Assembly: GCA_036323355.1 (NCBI GenBank)
Contig: AP028876.1
Location: 1,612,001 to 1,676,000 of the forward strand
DNA: 64,000 nucleotides
Reading direction: 5' to 3'
Source: Gottschalkiaceae bacterium SANA
Lineage (GTDB): Bacteria; Bacillota; Clostridia; Tissierellales; GPF-1
Below the pieces are notes generated by a model. The model was not told the origin of the DNA, ran no database searches, and worked only from the letters and a program-made list of their open reading frames with translations. The translations under genes and the position numbers were made by a program. This document shows positions 23,223-31,946 of this stretch, in pieces (positions within the stretch are counted from its first letter, which is position 1; the number at the start of each line of letters is the position of its first letter).

Positions 23223-24916
23223 TTACTTTACATATAAATAGTCAACCGATTAAGGTGGAAGCGGGTACAACAATTCTGGAAGCCGCGAAAAAACTTCATT
23301 ATAGAATTCCTACCTTATGCTATAAGGAAGGACTCAGTATATATGGGGGGTGTCGGCTCTGTGTTGTAGAAGTGAAGGGGCGAAGTAATCTTCCTATCGC
23401 TTGCGCCGAAGAGGTGCAAGAGGGAATGGAGGTTTTTACACATTCTGATCTTGTATTGGAAACGAGAAGGAATATTTTTCAGCTACTTATCGCAAATCAT
23501 CCTTTCGATTGTCAGTTGAACTGCCTAACCTGTTTGAAAAGTTCTTCTTGTGAGTTGAGAAAACTGGCGGAAGAGATCGGGGTAGGGCAATTGAAATATG
23601 AGGCACTTCATAAACCTTGGACCATGGATACCAGTTCACGAAGTGTGGTGATTGAAACATCGAAATGCATTTCCTGTGGGCGGTGCGTTCGAACATGCAA
23701 TGAAATACAACATGGTGGTATTCTAACCATGTCTGAAAGAGGCCTTGCAACAAAAGTGGACACGTTTATGGCCAAAGGGCTTGGAAATGTGGATTGCACT
23801 AATTGTGGGCAATGTATTTTGGCATGTCCAACGGGAGCAATCCATGAGGTTTATCATGTGAATCAAGTTATTCAAGCGATTAATGACCCGGATACTCATG
23901 TCGTCATACAAACAGCTCCTGCTGTACGTGTGGCGATTGGTGAAGAGTTTGGCGCGCCATTAGGGATGAATCTTGAAAAGAAGATTGTCACTGCTTTACG
24001 GAAGATGGGTGCAGATAAGGTCTTTGATACAAATTTCACCGCAGACTTGACGATTATTGAAGAGGGAACGGAGTTTATCAATCGAATTAATCATCAAGGT
24101 GTATTGCCGATTATTACTTCTTGTTCGCCAGGCTGGATTAAGTTTGCGGAGCATAACTATCCAGATTTATTGCCTAATATTTCAACCTGTAAGTCACCTC
24201 AGCAAATGTTCGGAACGCTTGCTAAGACTTACTATGCCGAAAAAGAAAAACTCTCACCAGATAAAATTGTTTCCGTTTCGATCATGCCATGTACGGCGAA
24301 AAAATATGAATTGGCACGAGACGAGTTGAAAGATGATGTCGATTATGTCTTAACAACTCGGGAATTGGCAAAATTGATTCGTGCTTATGGGCTGGAATTT
24401 ATGAATCTTCCAGATGGGGAATATGATCAGCCATTTGGTATTTCGACGGGTGCAGCAGCGATTTTCGGGGTTTCGGGTGGTGTCATGGAAGCAGCTTTAC
24501 GAACCGGATATGAGTTGATTTCTGGAAAAGAATTAGAGGAATTAGAGTTTGTTGATATTCGAGGATTGAAAGGTATTAAGGAAGCGGTAGTTGATATTGA
24601 TGGAGAAAAAATTCGTGTAGCGGTGGCGAACGGGCTGGAAAATGCGGTACAAATGCTGAAGCACAAAGAAAAGTATCATTTTATTGAGATTATGACTTGT
24701 CCGGGAGGGTGTATAGGAGGAGGCGGTCAGCCAATTTCTGATGTCGATAACATTTTAGAAGAGAGAATGACTGGAATTTACGCCACGGATCAGAAACGGG
24801 AAATCCGAAAATCACATAAAAATCCAGCTATTATTAAGCTGTATGAAGAGTTTTTAGGTGAGCCTAATGGCGAAAAAGCCCATCGGCTTCTGCATACGCA
24901 TTATATGAAGCGGTAG
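23219..24916 (+). CDS. hydA: [FeFe]-hydrogenase catalytic subunit
   Basis: The 565-residue subunit has an N-terminal plant-type [2Fe-2S] domain, a His/Cys cluster region, two [4Fe-4S] motifs (CISCGRCVRTC, CTNCGQCILAC) and an H-cluster domain with TSCSPGW (300-306), MPCTAKKYE and MTCPGGCIGGGGQP. It also carries a short small-subunit-like C-terminal tail. It produces or oxidises H2 using electrons from the HydBC partners. Two oddities are visible: Ser303 stands where standard enzymes have the proton-relay Cys (Cys299 in C. pasteurianum CpI), and the accessory region reads H94-x3-C98-x3-C102-x2-C105-x5-C111, one Cys more than the usual His-Cys3 site. Confidence 0.95.
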   Translation: MITLHINSQPIKVEAGTTILEAAKKLHYRIPTLCYKEGLSIYGGCRLCVVEVKGRSNLPIACAEEVQEGMEVFTHSDLVLETRRNIFQLLIANHPFDCQLNCLTCLKSSSCELRKLAEEIGVGQLKYEALHKPWTMDTSSRSVVIETSKCISCGRCVRTCNEIQHGGILTMSERGLATKVDTFMAKGLGNVDCTNCGQCILACPTGAIHEVYHVNQVIQAINDPDTHVVIQTAPAVRVAIGEEFGAPLGMNLEKKIVTALRKMGADKVFDTNFTADLTIIEEGTEFINRINHQGVLPIITSCSPGWIKFAEHNYPDLLPNISTCKSPQQMFGTLAKTYYAEKEKLSPDKIVSVSIMPCTAKKYELARDELKDDVDYVLTTRELAKLIRAYGLEFMNLPDGEYDQPFGISTGAAAIFGVSGGVMEAALRTGYELISGKELEELEFVDIRGLKGIKEAVVDIDGEKIRVAVANGLENAVQMLKHKEKYHFIEIMTCPGGCIGGGGQPISDVDNILEERMTGIYATDQKREIRKSHKNPAIIKLYEEFLGEPNGEKAHRLLHTHYMKR

Positions 24917-24939
24917 GAGTGAAAAAAGAGAGTAGAAAA

Positions 24940-24970
24940 GCCGGAGCAATTGAATTTTGCTTCGGTTTTT
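24940..24970 (+). terminator. Terminator of the hydrogenase operon
   Basis: GCCGGAGCAA pairs with TTGCTTCGGT (two G-U pairs) around TTGAATT and is followed by TTTTT. Confidence 0.82.
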
Positions 24971-25034
24971 CTTAGGACTGAAATAAGACTAGAGGTGTGG
25001 TATGATAGGGAAAGAATAGAGGATGGATGATTAA

Positions 25035-25565
25035 ATGGATTATAGAGAGATATATAGCGAGGCGTATCAAGCGATGAGCGAGACTATCATTGATGGGAAT
25101 TGCGGAGAACTTTGCAAAGGACATTGTTGTCGAAGAACCATGGAAAATGGAGAACCTTTGGGAATTTACTTTCTTCCTTTTGAGTATGAAGTTGTACAAG
25201 CAGGAAAGAATTTGATTGATCCAAGTACACTTGAAATCCATAAAAACGACGACTTTGAATTGCCGGATGGGATTGAGCAGTTGGTGTACGGATTTTGTCG
25301 TGATATAACCCGCTGTGATCGAGAATTGCGCCCGGTGCAGTGCCGAACATATCCTTTTGAACCTCATCTTGAGAACGGGAAACTTCAATTGACTATCGAG
25401 AAAGAGCAGGTACATCAATGTCCGCTACTATCACAACGAGAACGCTGGAATCCAGCGTTTGAAAAAGGGATTTTTGCGGGATGGAAGATCTTGTTGCAGA
25501 TCCCGGAAGTAAGAGCCGTTATTACAGCAGAATCTGAAGAAAGACGGAACCGGGATGGAAATTAG
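25035..25565 (+). CDS. YkgJ-like cysteine-cluster protein
   Basis: The 176-residue protein has the pattern of the UPF0153/YkgJ family: C-x3-C-x3-HCC near residues 23-32 (GELCKGHCC), a middle CRDITRCDRELRPVQCRTYPFEPH, and a final Cys (HQCPLL). The family is thought to bind a metal or Fe-S cluster; some members are linked to protein methylation, but no general function is proven. There is no signal peptide. The gene overlaps the next one by 11 bp. Confidence 0.8.
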   Translation: MDYREIYSEAYQAMSETIIDGNCGELCKGHCCRRTMENGEPLGIYFLPFEYEVVQAGKNLIDPSTLEIHKNDDFELPDGIEQLVYGFCRDITRCDRELRPVQCRTYPFEPHLENGKLQLTIEKEQVHQCPLLSQRERWNPAFEKGIFAGWKILLQIPEVRAVITAESEERRNRDGN

Positions 25566-26052
25566 GATGGAAAAAATATCGGGCGGATCTTGCATCTATT
25601 TGGGACAGCGCTATCCGTTGTTCATACAAATTGATCGCGCTCAAAAGAAGCCCTTGATTACTTTTGACGGCACAGAATTTTTGTATACAACTGCAAGGGA
25701 AGAAGAAGCAGCGCTCACGTCCGCGCTGCAATCATTTTATAAAAGAGCAAGCCGAAAAATCATTGAAGAGCGTCTGCGGATGTATCAACCACAAATCCGC
25801 ATAAAGTATCGGTCTTTCAAGATCAACGATCGAGTGAAGCAATGGGGATCTTGCAGTTCGGATCGCCATTTAACCTTTCATTGGCGACTGATTCTTTATC
25901 CCATTGAAGCAATTGACTATGTCGTTGTTCATGAATTGTGTCATTTGAAGCATATGAACCATGATCGCTCCTTTTGGCGATTGTTGGGTAAGCTATATCC
26001 GGAGTATAAAAATGCAATGGCAATCTTGCAAGGTCAATCCACACAATATTGA
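25555..26052 (+). CDS. YgjP-like zinc metallopeptidase (M48/DUF45 family)
   Basis: The 165-residue protein carries the zinc motif HELCHLKHMNHDRSFW (HExxH with a third ligand downstream) and the preceding VKQWGSCSSDRHLTFHWRL, diagnostic for the DUF45/YgjP family. No membrane span is seen, so it is a cytoplasmic minigluzincin-type enzyme. ATG 25555 and 25567 are both possible; neither has a strong binding site, which fits translational coupling to the overlapping gene upstream. Confidence 0.87.
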   Translation: MEIRMEKISGGSCIYLGQRYPLFIQIDRAQKKPLITFDGTEFLYTTAREEEAALTSALQSFYKRASRKIIEERLRMYQPQIRIKYRSFKINDRVKQWGSCSSDRHLTFHWRLILYPIEAIDYVVVHELCHLKHMNHDRSFWRLLGKLYPEYKNAMAILQGQSTQY

Positions 26053-26124
26053 TCTTGTGGTTTAAAGTAGAATAAGCAGACTTGTTAATTTTAGGAATAA
26101 TTACAGACAATAGGAGTGGATCGT

Positions 26125-27051
26125 ATGGATAAGAAAAAAAGGAGTCTGGTTGCAGACTTATCGTTATTAGTGGTTGCAATCGTATGGGGGACGGGATTTC
26201 CCGTTACGGATATTGCTATGCTAACAATTGGACCGAATCAACTTTTAAGCATTCGATTTGGATTTGCTGCATTGATACTGGGTTTGGTCTTTCGCAAGAA
26301 ACTAAAAACGACAACGGCTGTTGACTTAAAAGCAGCAGCCATATCGAGTATTTTATTTTGGGCAGGATTCACAACACAGACAATTGGAATTCAGTATACA
26401 ACTGCATCAAAGGCATCGTTTTTGACGGGTGTATATGTGGTCTTGGTACCCTTCCTCTATTGGGCATTTTCTAAACGGAGACCAGATAAATTTAATGTAC
26501 TGGCAGCGTTTATGACCCTAGGCGGGATCTATCTATTTACAACGTCAAAGGGCGCTGATATTTTAAGTTTTAATAATGGGGATGCCTTGGTTTTGGTATG
26601 TGCCGTTTTCTTTGCTTCGCAGATTATAGCCGTGGGCTATTACGTAAAGGAAAAAGGAATTGATCCGATTATTCTTACGGTTTATCAATTTGCATTTTCT
26701 TTTGTGCTTTCCCTATCGATGGTTTTTGTCTTTAAAGAATTTGGAATCAAACAGCCCATTGATTTGACTGCGATTGTTTCGCTTGTATTCTTGGTAATTT
26801 TTAGTACGATTATCGCATTCTTGGCTCAGAATGTAGCCCAAAAACATACAACTGAAACCCATGCTGCCATACTGATGAGCTTGGAGGCGGTTTTTGGTGT
26901 GATTATGTCAGTGATTTTGCTGAGTGATCCCTTTACTCCTCAAATGGTTGTCGGTTGTGTGATTATTTTTGCTGGGATTATCACAGCGGAAACCAAATGG
27001 TCCTTCCTAAGAAAATCTGCGACACCGATGGAAAGATCTTGCGATTTATAA
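26125..27051 (+). CDS. EamA/DMT-family transporter
   Basis: The 308-residue protein has about ten hydrophobic segments arranged as two EamA repeats, with the usual WGTGFPVTDIA after the first helix and TTETHAAILMSLEAVFGVIMS near the last ones. The family exports or imports small metabolites such as amino acids. ATG 26125 is placed after TAGGAG; a GTG nine bases earlier lies over that site. The thiamine riboswitch promoter overlaps its last codons, but the gene itself is outside that operon. Confidence 0.88.
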   Translation: MDKKKRSLVADLSLLVVAIVWGTGFPVTDIAMLTIGPNQLLSIRFGFAALILGLVFRKKLKTTTAVDLKAAAISSILFWAGFTTQTIGIQYTTASKASFLTGVYVVLVPFLYWAFSKRRPDKFNVLAAFMTLGGIYLFTTSKGADILSFNNGDALVLVCAVFFASQIIAVGYYVKEKGIDPIILTVYQFAFSFVLSLSMVFVFKEFGIKQPIDLTAIVSLVFLVIFSTIIAFLAQNVAQKHTTETHAAILMSLEAVFGVIMSVILLSDPFTPQMVVGCVIIFAGIITAETKWSFLRKSATPMERSCDL

Positions 27052-27067
27052 TGAATCGACGTATAAT
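27039..27067 (+). promoter_or_regulatory. Sigma-A promoter of the thiamine operon
   Basis: TTGCGA (27039-27044) and TATAAT (27062-27067) with a 17-bp spacer; the -35 box is within the 3' end of the EamA gene. Confidence 0.75.
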
Positions 27068-27076
27068 AGAAAACGA

Positions 27077-27160
27077 ACATGGGAGCTGTGAAAGCGGCTG
27101 AGAGTGAAGAGTGATCTTCTGACCATCTACCTGATCTGGATAATGCCAGCGTAGGGACAT
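27077..27160 (+). ncRNA. TPP riboswitch (THI-box)
   Basis: The signature blocks are present in order: GGGAGC, GCTGAGAG, GACC, ACCTGATCTGGATAATGCC and AGCGTAGGGA. Thiamine salvage genes follow, with a terminator in between. Confidence 0.97.
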
Positions 27161-27195
27161 AGAGTGAATTCTTAGGAATTCTTTTGTGATAATGG

Positions 27196-27228
27196 ACACT
27201 TCTCATCTCGTGAGGGGTGTTTTTTTTG
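27196..27228 (+). terminator. TPP riboswitch expression-platform terminator
   Basis: ACACTTCTCA pairs with TGAGGGGTGT around TCTCG (two G-U pairs), then a run of T. Ligand binding should favour this hairpin. Confidence 0.88.
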
Positions 27229-27265
27229 TTGCCATGTTCAAAAATATGAAAAGCGAGGGAATAAA

Positions 27266-27862
27266 ATGGTAGCAAATGTTTTAGCAATTGGTTTCTGTAC
27301 GATCATATTCGTCTTTACAGGATGGAAGCTAAGGGGGGTAAAATTTGATACGAAAATGCTTGCTCGAATCGGAGTCGTAACCGCCTTGTCACTTGCCTTA
27401 TATATGATTAAGATTGTGCCCTTTCCGCAAGGCGGTGGATGTACATTAATGTCAGTCTTACCGATTATGGTATTGGCTGTTCTTTATGGCATGGAAGAGG
27501 CTTTGATTTGTGCCCTTGTAGTCGGTCTCACAAAAATTGTGATTGCACCACCCTACTTTCCGCTTCAAATCCCTCTGGACTATATTGCGGCTATGTTGGC
27601 AATCGCATTTACCCCAATTTTTGGAACTGACAGCAAGATGAAATTAATCGCTGGTGGTATTTTTGCGACACTATTGTCTGCTTGGTTCAGCATTCTATCC
27701 GGAATTATTTTCTTTGGGCAGTTTGCGCCTGAAGGAGTGAATGTGTGGGTCTATTCAATCATTTATAATCTGTCTGGATTCGGTGTGGAAGCGGCAATGA
27801 GTATAGTTGCACTACTCATGATTACATCACGTAAGGTGCAATTGAGGGGGGTAACAGAATGA
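27266..27862 (+). CDS. thiT: ECF transporter thiamine-binding subunit ThiT
   Basis: The 198-residue membrane protein has about six helices and the ThiT-like segment KIVPFPQGGGCTLMSVLPIMVLAVLYG (about residues 52-78), whose tail end lines the thiamine site. It would use the shared EcfT/EcfA module encoded elsewhere. It heads the TPP-riboswitch operon and overlaps tenA by 4 bp. Confidence 0.88.
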   Translation: MVANVLAIGFCTIIFVFTGWKLRGVKFDTKMLARIGVVTALSLALYMIKIVPFPQGGGCTLMSVLPIMVLAVLYGMEEALICALVVGLTKIVIAPPYFPLQIPLDYIAAMLAIAFTPIFGTDSKMKLIAGGIFATLLSAWFSILSGIIFFGQFAPEGVNVWVYSIIYNLSGFGVEAAMSIVALLMITSRKVQLRGVTE

Positions 27863-28536
27863 GCTTTTCCAAGCGACTGATAGAAGATGCCAGGGTGCAG
27901 GCTTATTATAAAGCGTATATGGCGCATCCTTTTATTCGAGGTTTGTCTGATGGGAGTTTGTCAAAAGATCAATTTCGGAAATATTTAATTCAGGACACCC
28001 ATTATTTAAAGGATTATTCCAAGGTCTATGCCTATGCCTATCTTTTGGGAGAGGGTGTGCAAGAATTACAATTCTTACATACCTGCATTGGTGTAGTGAT
28101 GGCAGAAGAAACCAATATGCATATTCAATATTTAAAGGATTTTAATTTGGATGTGTTCTCTATTGAGGCAATGCCGGTAGAACGTGCCAATCGAAATTAT
28201 TTGGACTTTATGTTGAGTTTCGCGCCTGAGGAAAATATGAAGAAAATTTTTACAGCTGCTTTTCCATGCACGTTGACTTACGAGTATATTGGCAAAGAAT
28301 TGAAAAAGGAAAGAAAAAATGCAACAAAACGCCATTACTATGATCCTTGGATTGATACTTATGCAGGACCGGAATTTGAAAAATTCAGTGTGGATTCCTG
28401 CTGGCTGATTGATCGCTATTGCCAAGGAATTTCCAAAGAAGAAGAAGAGTCTTTGATCCAAATATTTTTGACGGCTTGCGAGTATGAAATGAAATTTTGG
28501 GATATGAGTTTTTCTTTGATTCCGAATGAAATTTAG
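27859..28536 (+). CDS. tenA: Aminopyrimidine aminohydrolase / thiaminase II TenA
   Basis: TenA hydrolyses degraded thiamine pyrimidine to HMP. The 225-residue protein matches the family: HPFIRGLSDGSLSKDQFRKYLIQDTHYL near the N-terminus, the nucleophile Cys in FPCTLTYEYIGKEL (about residue 135) and the late Glu region ACEYEMKFWDMS. It overlaps thiT and precedes thiM by 9 bp, so its product feeds ThiD in the fusion downstream. Confidence 0.93.
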   Translation: MSFSKRLIEDARVQAYYKAYMAHPFIRGLSDGSLSKDQFRKYLIQDTHYLKDYSKVYAYAYLLGEGVQELQFLHTCIGVVMAEETNMHIQYLKDFNLDVFSIEAMPVERANRNYLDFMLSFAPEENMKKIFTAAFPCTLTYEYIGKELKKERKNATKRHYYDPWIDTYAGPEFEKFSVDSCWLIDRYCQGISKEEEESLIQIFLTACEYEMKFWDMSFSLIPNEI

Positions 28537-28545
28537 GAGGCAAAA

Positions 28546-29373
28546 ATGAAAGTATTATTTGAGCAAGTTCAATTACAATCCCCATTGGTGCATAGTATTA
28601 TGAACTATGTAACCGTAAACGATTGCGCTAATGTGATTTTAGCAGCCGGTGGTTCACCGCTGATGGCTGATGACCAAGAAGAAGTTGCAGATATTGTTTC
28701 TATCAGCAAGGCCTTGTATATCAATGTGGGTACCCTAAACCGTAGAACGATTGAGTCCATGAAGATTGCGGGAAAACGAGCCAATGAAATGGGTATACCA
28801 GTTATTCTGGATCCCGTGGGAATGGGCGCGTCACGTTTGAGAAACGATTCTGTAAATGCCTTATTAGAAACCATCCAATTTTCTGTGATCAAAGGTAATA
28901 TGACGGAAATTCGCGCAATTGATCAAAATTGTCGCACTCGTAATGGTGTGGATGTAGAGTCTGAAGATCAAATTACCAGCGATACCCTAAAGGATGCGAT
29001 TTCGCTTGCACGGGGCCTTGCAAAGCGGTTTTCATCGGTTGTTGTTATTACTGGAGCCACGGATATCGTTACGGATGGAGAGCGAGTACGAACCATCACT
29101 AATGGTCATGCCATGATGTCAAAGATCACGGGAACGGGATGTATGACGGGGAGTTTGATTGGTACTTATGCAGCTGTGGATGCAAATCGTGTTTATGATG
29201 CGGCGACGATTGCCGTTTCCATGATGGGATTAGCGGGTGAAAAAGCAGCGGCAATGGCAAGTGAGCGGCAAGAGGGAACAGCAAGCATGAAACGATATTT
29301 AATCGATCAAATCATGCGAATCGATGAAGGAGTTTGGAAAGAGGGGGCAAAAATTGAAAATCAAGCCGAGTGA
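28546..29373 (+). CDS. thiM: Hydroxyethylthiazole kinase ThiM
   Basis: ThiM phosphorylates hydroxyethylthiazole to its phosphate for joining with HMP-PP. The 275-residue protein shows MNYVTVNDCANVILAAGGSP near the N-terminus, LDPVGMGAS, KGNMTEI and the anion-hole loop ITGTGCMTGSLIG. The start follows AGGAGG. Its last codons overlap the TTG start of the ThiE-ThiD fusion by 20 bp. Confidence 0.95.
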   Translation: MKVLFEQVQLQSPLVHSIMNYVTVNDCANVILAAGGSPLMADDQEEVADIVSISKALYINVGTLNRRTIESMKIAGKRANEMGIPVILDPVGMGASRLRNDSVNALLETIQFSVIKGNMTEIRAIDQNCRTRNGVDVESEDQITSDTLKDAISLARGLAKRFSSVVVITGATDIVTDGERVRTITNGHAMMSKITGTGCMTGSLIGTYAAVDANRVYDAATIAVSMMGLAGEKAAAMASERQEGTASMKRYLIDQIMRIDEGVWKEGAKIENQAE

Positions 29374-30781
29374 TTTATCTCTTTACTTAGTAACAGATCG
29401 CAGTTGGAGCCAGGGCGAACAGTTTGTTGGGCATGTGGAAGTGGCACTGAAAAATGGGGTTAGTATCCTGCAAGTCAGAGAAAAACAGGTAGACAGAGAA
29501 TTGTTTATCAAGAGAGCGGAAGAGTTGAAGGGATTGGCGGCACAATACCAGGTGCCGTATATCATCAATGACGATGTAGAGGTTGCAATAGCAGTCAATG
29601 CAGATGGGGTTCATATCGGACAATCGGATCGGTCCGTATTAGAAACCCGCAAAATGATTGGTCAAGATAAAATCCTTGGTGTTTCTACGCAAACCCTCGA
29701 TCAAGCGATTCGCGCTGAAAAAGAGGGGGCTGATTATTTGGGTGTTGGGGCAGTGTTTCCAACAGCAACAAAATCTGATGCCAGTGAAGTGAGCCATGAA
29801 ACCCTGAAGGCGATTTGTCGCACAGTCTCGATTCCGGTTGTGGCCATAGGTGGAATTTCAAGAGACAACGTAATGAAGTTGAAAGGTTCAGGGGTAGATG
29901 GTGTGGCTGTGATCTCCGCAATTTTAGCGCAAGCCAAGATTGATCAAGCGACCGTCGAATTGAAAGGGCTAAGTCAAAAAATGACCACTGAGGAAATGCC
30001 TAAGGTTCTGACCATCGCTGGTTCGGATTGCAGTGGTGGTGCAGGGATTCAAGCGGACCTAAAAACGATGGCGGCCCATGGCTGTTATGGCATGAGTGCA
30101 ATTACCGCTTTGACCGCACAAAATACAAGAGGTGTTTACGGGGTTGTTAATTGCGATCCAGAGTTTGTAGAAAATCAAATTGATTGCATTTTTGAAGATA
30201 TTCGACCTGATGCTGTCAAAATCGGTATGGTATCTTCTGCGGAGATTATTCACAGCGTAGCGCAGAAACTGAAAGTCTATCAGCCAGCATTTGTTGTAGT
30301 TGATCCAGTTATGGTGGCGACAAGCGGGAGCAAGCTATTGGCGGAAGAGGCGATGGAAGCATTGAAGAAGGAATTGATTCCCTTGGCTACGGTGATCACA
30401 CCCAATCTCTATGAGGCGGAGTTGCTGGCAGACATGAAGATCTCTTCATCGGAAGATATGATTGAGGCTGCGAAGAAGATCGCATCCTTTTATTCGGGGA
30501 ATATATTAATTAAGGGCGGTCATCTCGATGATTGCGCCAATGATTGTTTGTTTGCCAATGGTCAAGTAACTTGGTTTGAAGGAAAGCGCATAGCGAATCC
30601 CAATACTCACGGAACCGGATGTACCCTTTCTTCTGCCATCGCTAGTAATCTAGCGAAAGGCTGTACGGTCACGGAGAGTATTCGTAATAGTAAGGCTTAT
30701 ATTACAGGTGCCTTGGAGGATATGTTGGACCTGGGGCAGGGCAGCGGACCTTTGAATCATCTCTATCAGACAAAGAAATAA
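29354..30781 (+). CDS. thiED: Bifunctional ThiE-ThiD: thiamine-phosphate synthase + HMP/HMP-P kinase
   Basis: Residues 1 to about 210 are ThiE (YLVTDR, QVREK, INDDVEVAIAVNADGVHIGQ, LGVGAVFPTATKSDA, VVAIGGIS). From about residue 215 to the end is ThiD (TIAGSDCSGGAGIQADLKTM, DPVMVATSGSKLL, ITPNLYEAELL, HGTGCTLSSAIA). The enzyme phosphorylates HMP twice and joins HMP-PP with THZ-P. I place the start at TTG 29354, 6 bp after GAGGGGG, because an upstream ATG at 29324 lacks a site and adds a non-family extension. The fusion lets one chain do two successive steps. Missing thiC/thiG here indicate salvage, unless they lie elsewhere. Confidence 0.93.
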   Translation: MKIKPSDLSLYLVTDRSWSQGEQFVGHVEVALKNGVSILQVREKQVDRELFIKRAEELKGLAAQYQVPYIINDDVEVAIAVNADGVHIGQSDRSVLETRKMIGQDKILGVSTQTLDQAIRAEKEGADYLGVGAVFPTATKSDASEVSHETLKAICRTVSIPVVAIGGISRDNVMKLKGSGVDGVAVISAILAQAKIDQATVELKGLSQKMTTEEMPKVLTIAGSDCSGGAGIQADLKTMAAHGCYGMSAITALTAQNTRGVYGVVNCDPEFVENQIDCIFEDIRPDAVKIGMVSSAEIIHSVAQKLKVYQPAFVVVDPVMVATSGSKLLAEEAMEALKKELIPLATVITPNLYEAELLADMKISSSEDMIEAAKKIASFYSGNILIKGGHLDDCANDCLFANGQVTWFEGKRIANPNTHGTGCTLSSAIASNLAKGCTVTESIRNSKAYITGALEDMLDLGQGSGPLNHLYQTKK

Positions 30782-30797
30782 GGAAAACAAAGGAAAC

Positions 30798-30833
30798 AAA
30801 AGGAAACGACCTACAGGGTCGTTTCCTTTTGTG
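30798..30833 (+). terminator. Terminator of the thiamine operon
   Basis: AAAAGGAAACGACC and GGTCGTTTCCTTTT pair exactly around a short loop, followed by a weak T-rich tail. Confidence 0.88.
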
Positions 30834-30870
30834 TTAGAATATCGGTATAAGAATAAAAGGAGGGGGAAGA

Positions 30871-31878
30871 ATGAGAAAAAACAGACTGGGAAAAACAAAT
30901 ATCGAGGTTTCAGTTATTGGTTTGGGGGGAATTCCTTTACAACGCCTAACCGAAATACAGGCAGGTGAAGTGGTGAAGGCAGCTGTTGATGCTGGAATTA
31001 ATTTTATCGACACGGCACGCGGCTATACGGTAAGCGAAGAATATATTGGTGCTGCTCTAGAAAAGTATCAATTGCGTGATCGCGTGCATTTGGCAACTAA
31101 AACCATGGTGCGTGACTACGAGGGAATGAAGAAAGAACTTGAAACTAGCTTTCGAAATTTACGTACGGACTACATCGATCTTTATCAAGCCCATTTGATT
31201 AAAACGGAAGAGCAGTATCAGCAATTTATTAAAGGCGGATACCGTGCCTTGCTGGAAGCTAAAGAGGCTGGTAAGATTGGCGCGATTGGTATTACAGGTC
31301 ATACGGCTAGCCTTTTGGAAAAAATACTAGACCCTGAGAAATTCGATACCATTCAATTTCCATATAACCCGATTGAAAATCAAGGACAGGCCTTGTTTGA
31401 ACGCGCTCATGCCAATGATATGGGCGTGATCGTAATGAAGCCTATCGCGGGTGGCGCCTTTGAACGAGGTGATTTGAGTCTTAAATATATCATGCAGAAT
31501 GAAAATATTACTCTAGCGATTCCTGGTATGGATAGTGTTGAACAGGTTGCTAGCAATGCAAGGATTGGAGAAGATGAAAATCTGCTTACAGAATTAGAAA
31601 AAGAAGAGATTCAAGAAATCATTGATCGCTTAGGGTCAGAATTTTGTCGCCGATGCGGATACTGTTTGCCTTGTCCACAGGGAATTGACATTCCAACTCA
31701 GTTTCTATTTGAAGGGTACTATAAGCGTTATGATATGAAGGACTGGGCGGTTGGTCGTTATGGAAGCCTAGCGAAGAATGCCTCGGATTGTGTGGAATGC
31801 GGAATTTGCGAAGAACGATGTCCATATGATTTACCGATCCGAAAAATGATGAAGAGTGTTGTTCAAACGTTTGAATAA
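30871..31878 (+). CDS. Aldo/keto reductase with C-terminal [4Fe-4S] ferredoxin domain
   Basis: Residues 1 to about 250 form an AKR barrel with the catalytic Tyr in TARGYTVSEEYIG, the Lys in HLATKTM and the His in YQAHLIK. The C-terminal 80 residues carry CRRCGYCLPCPQGIDIP and CVECGICEERCPYDLP, which suit one or two [4Fe-4S] clusters. Proteins of this type are common in Clostridia and probably exchange electrons between ferredoxin and a carbonyl substrate or NAD(P)H; the substrate is unknown. It is a single-gene unit after AAAAGGAGGGGG. Confidence 0.9.
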   Translation: MRKNRLGKTNIEVSVIGLGGIPLQRLTEIQAGEVVKAAVDAGINFIDTARGYTVSEEYIGAALEKYQLRDRVHLATKTMVRDYEGMKKELETSFRNLRTDYIDLYQAHLIKTEEQYQQFIKGGYRALLEAKEAGKIGAIGITGHTASLLEKILDPEKFDTIQFPYNPIENQGQALFERAHANDMGVIVMKPIAGGAFERGDLSLKYIMQNENITLAIPGMDSVEQVASNARIGEDENLLTELEKEEIQEIIDRLGSEFCRRCGYCLPCPQGIDIPTQFLFEGYYKRYDMKDWAVGRYGSLAKNASDCVECGICEERCPYDLPIRKMMKSVVQTFE

Positions 31879-31892
31879 TTATTTGAAAAAGC

Positions 31893-31920
31893 AAGAACCG
31901 TCCATTGGACGGTTCTTTTT
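31893..31920 (+). terminator. Terminator after the aldo/keto reductase gene
   Basis: AAGAACCGTCC and GGACGGTTCTT are exact 11-bp arms around ATT, followed by TTT. Confidence 0.88.
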
Positions 31921-31946
31921 AATGATCGTTCATATACACTCGGTCC

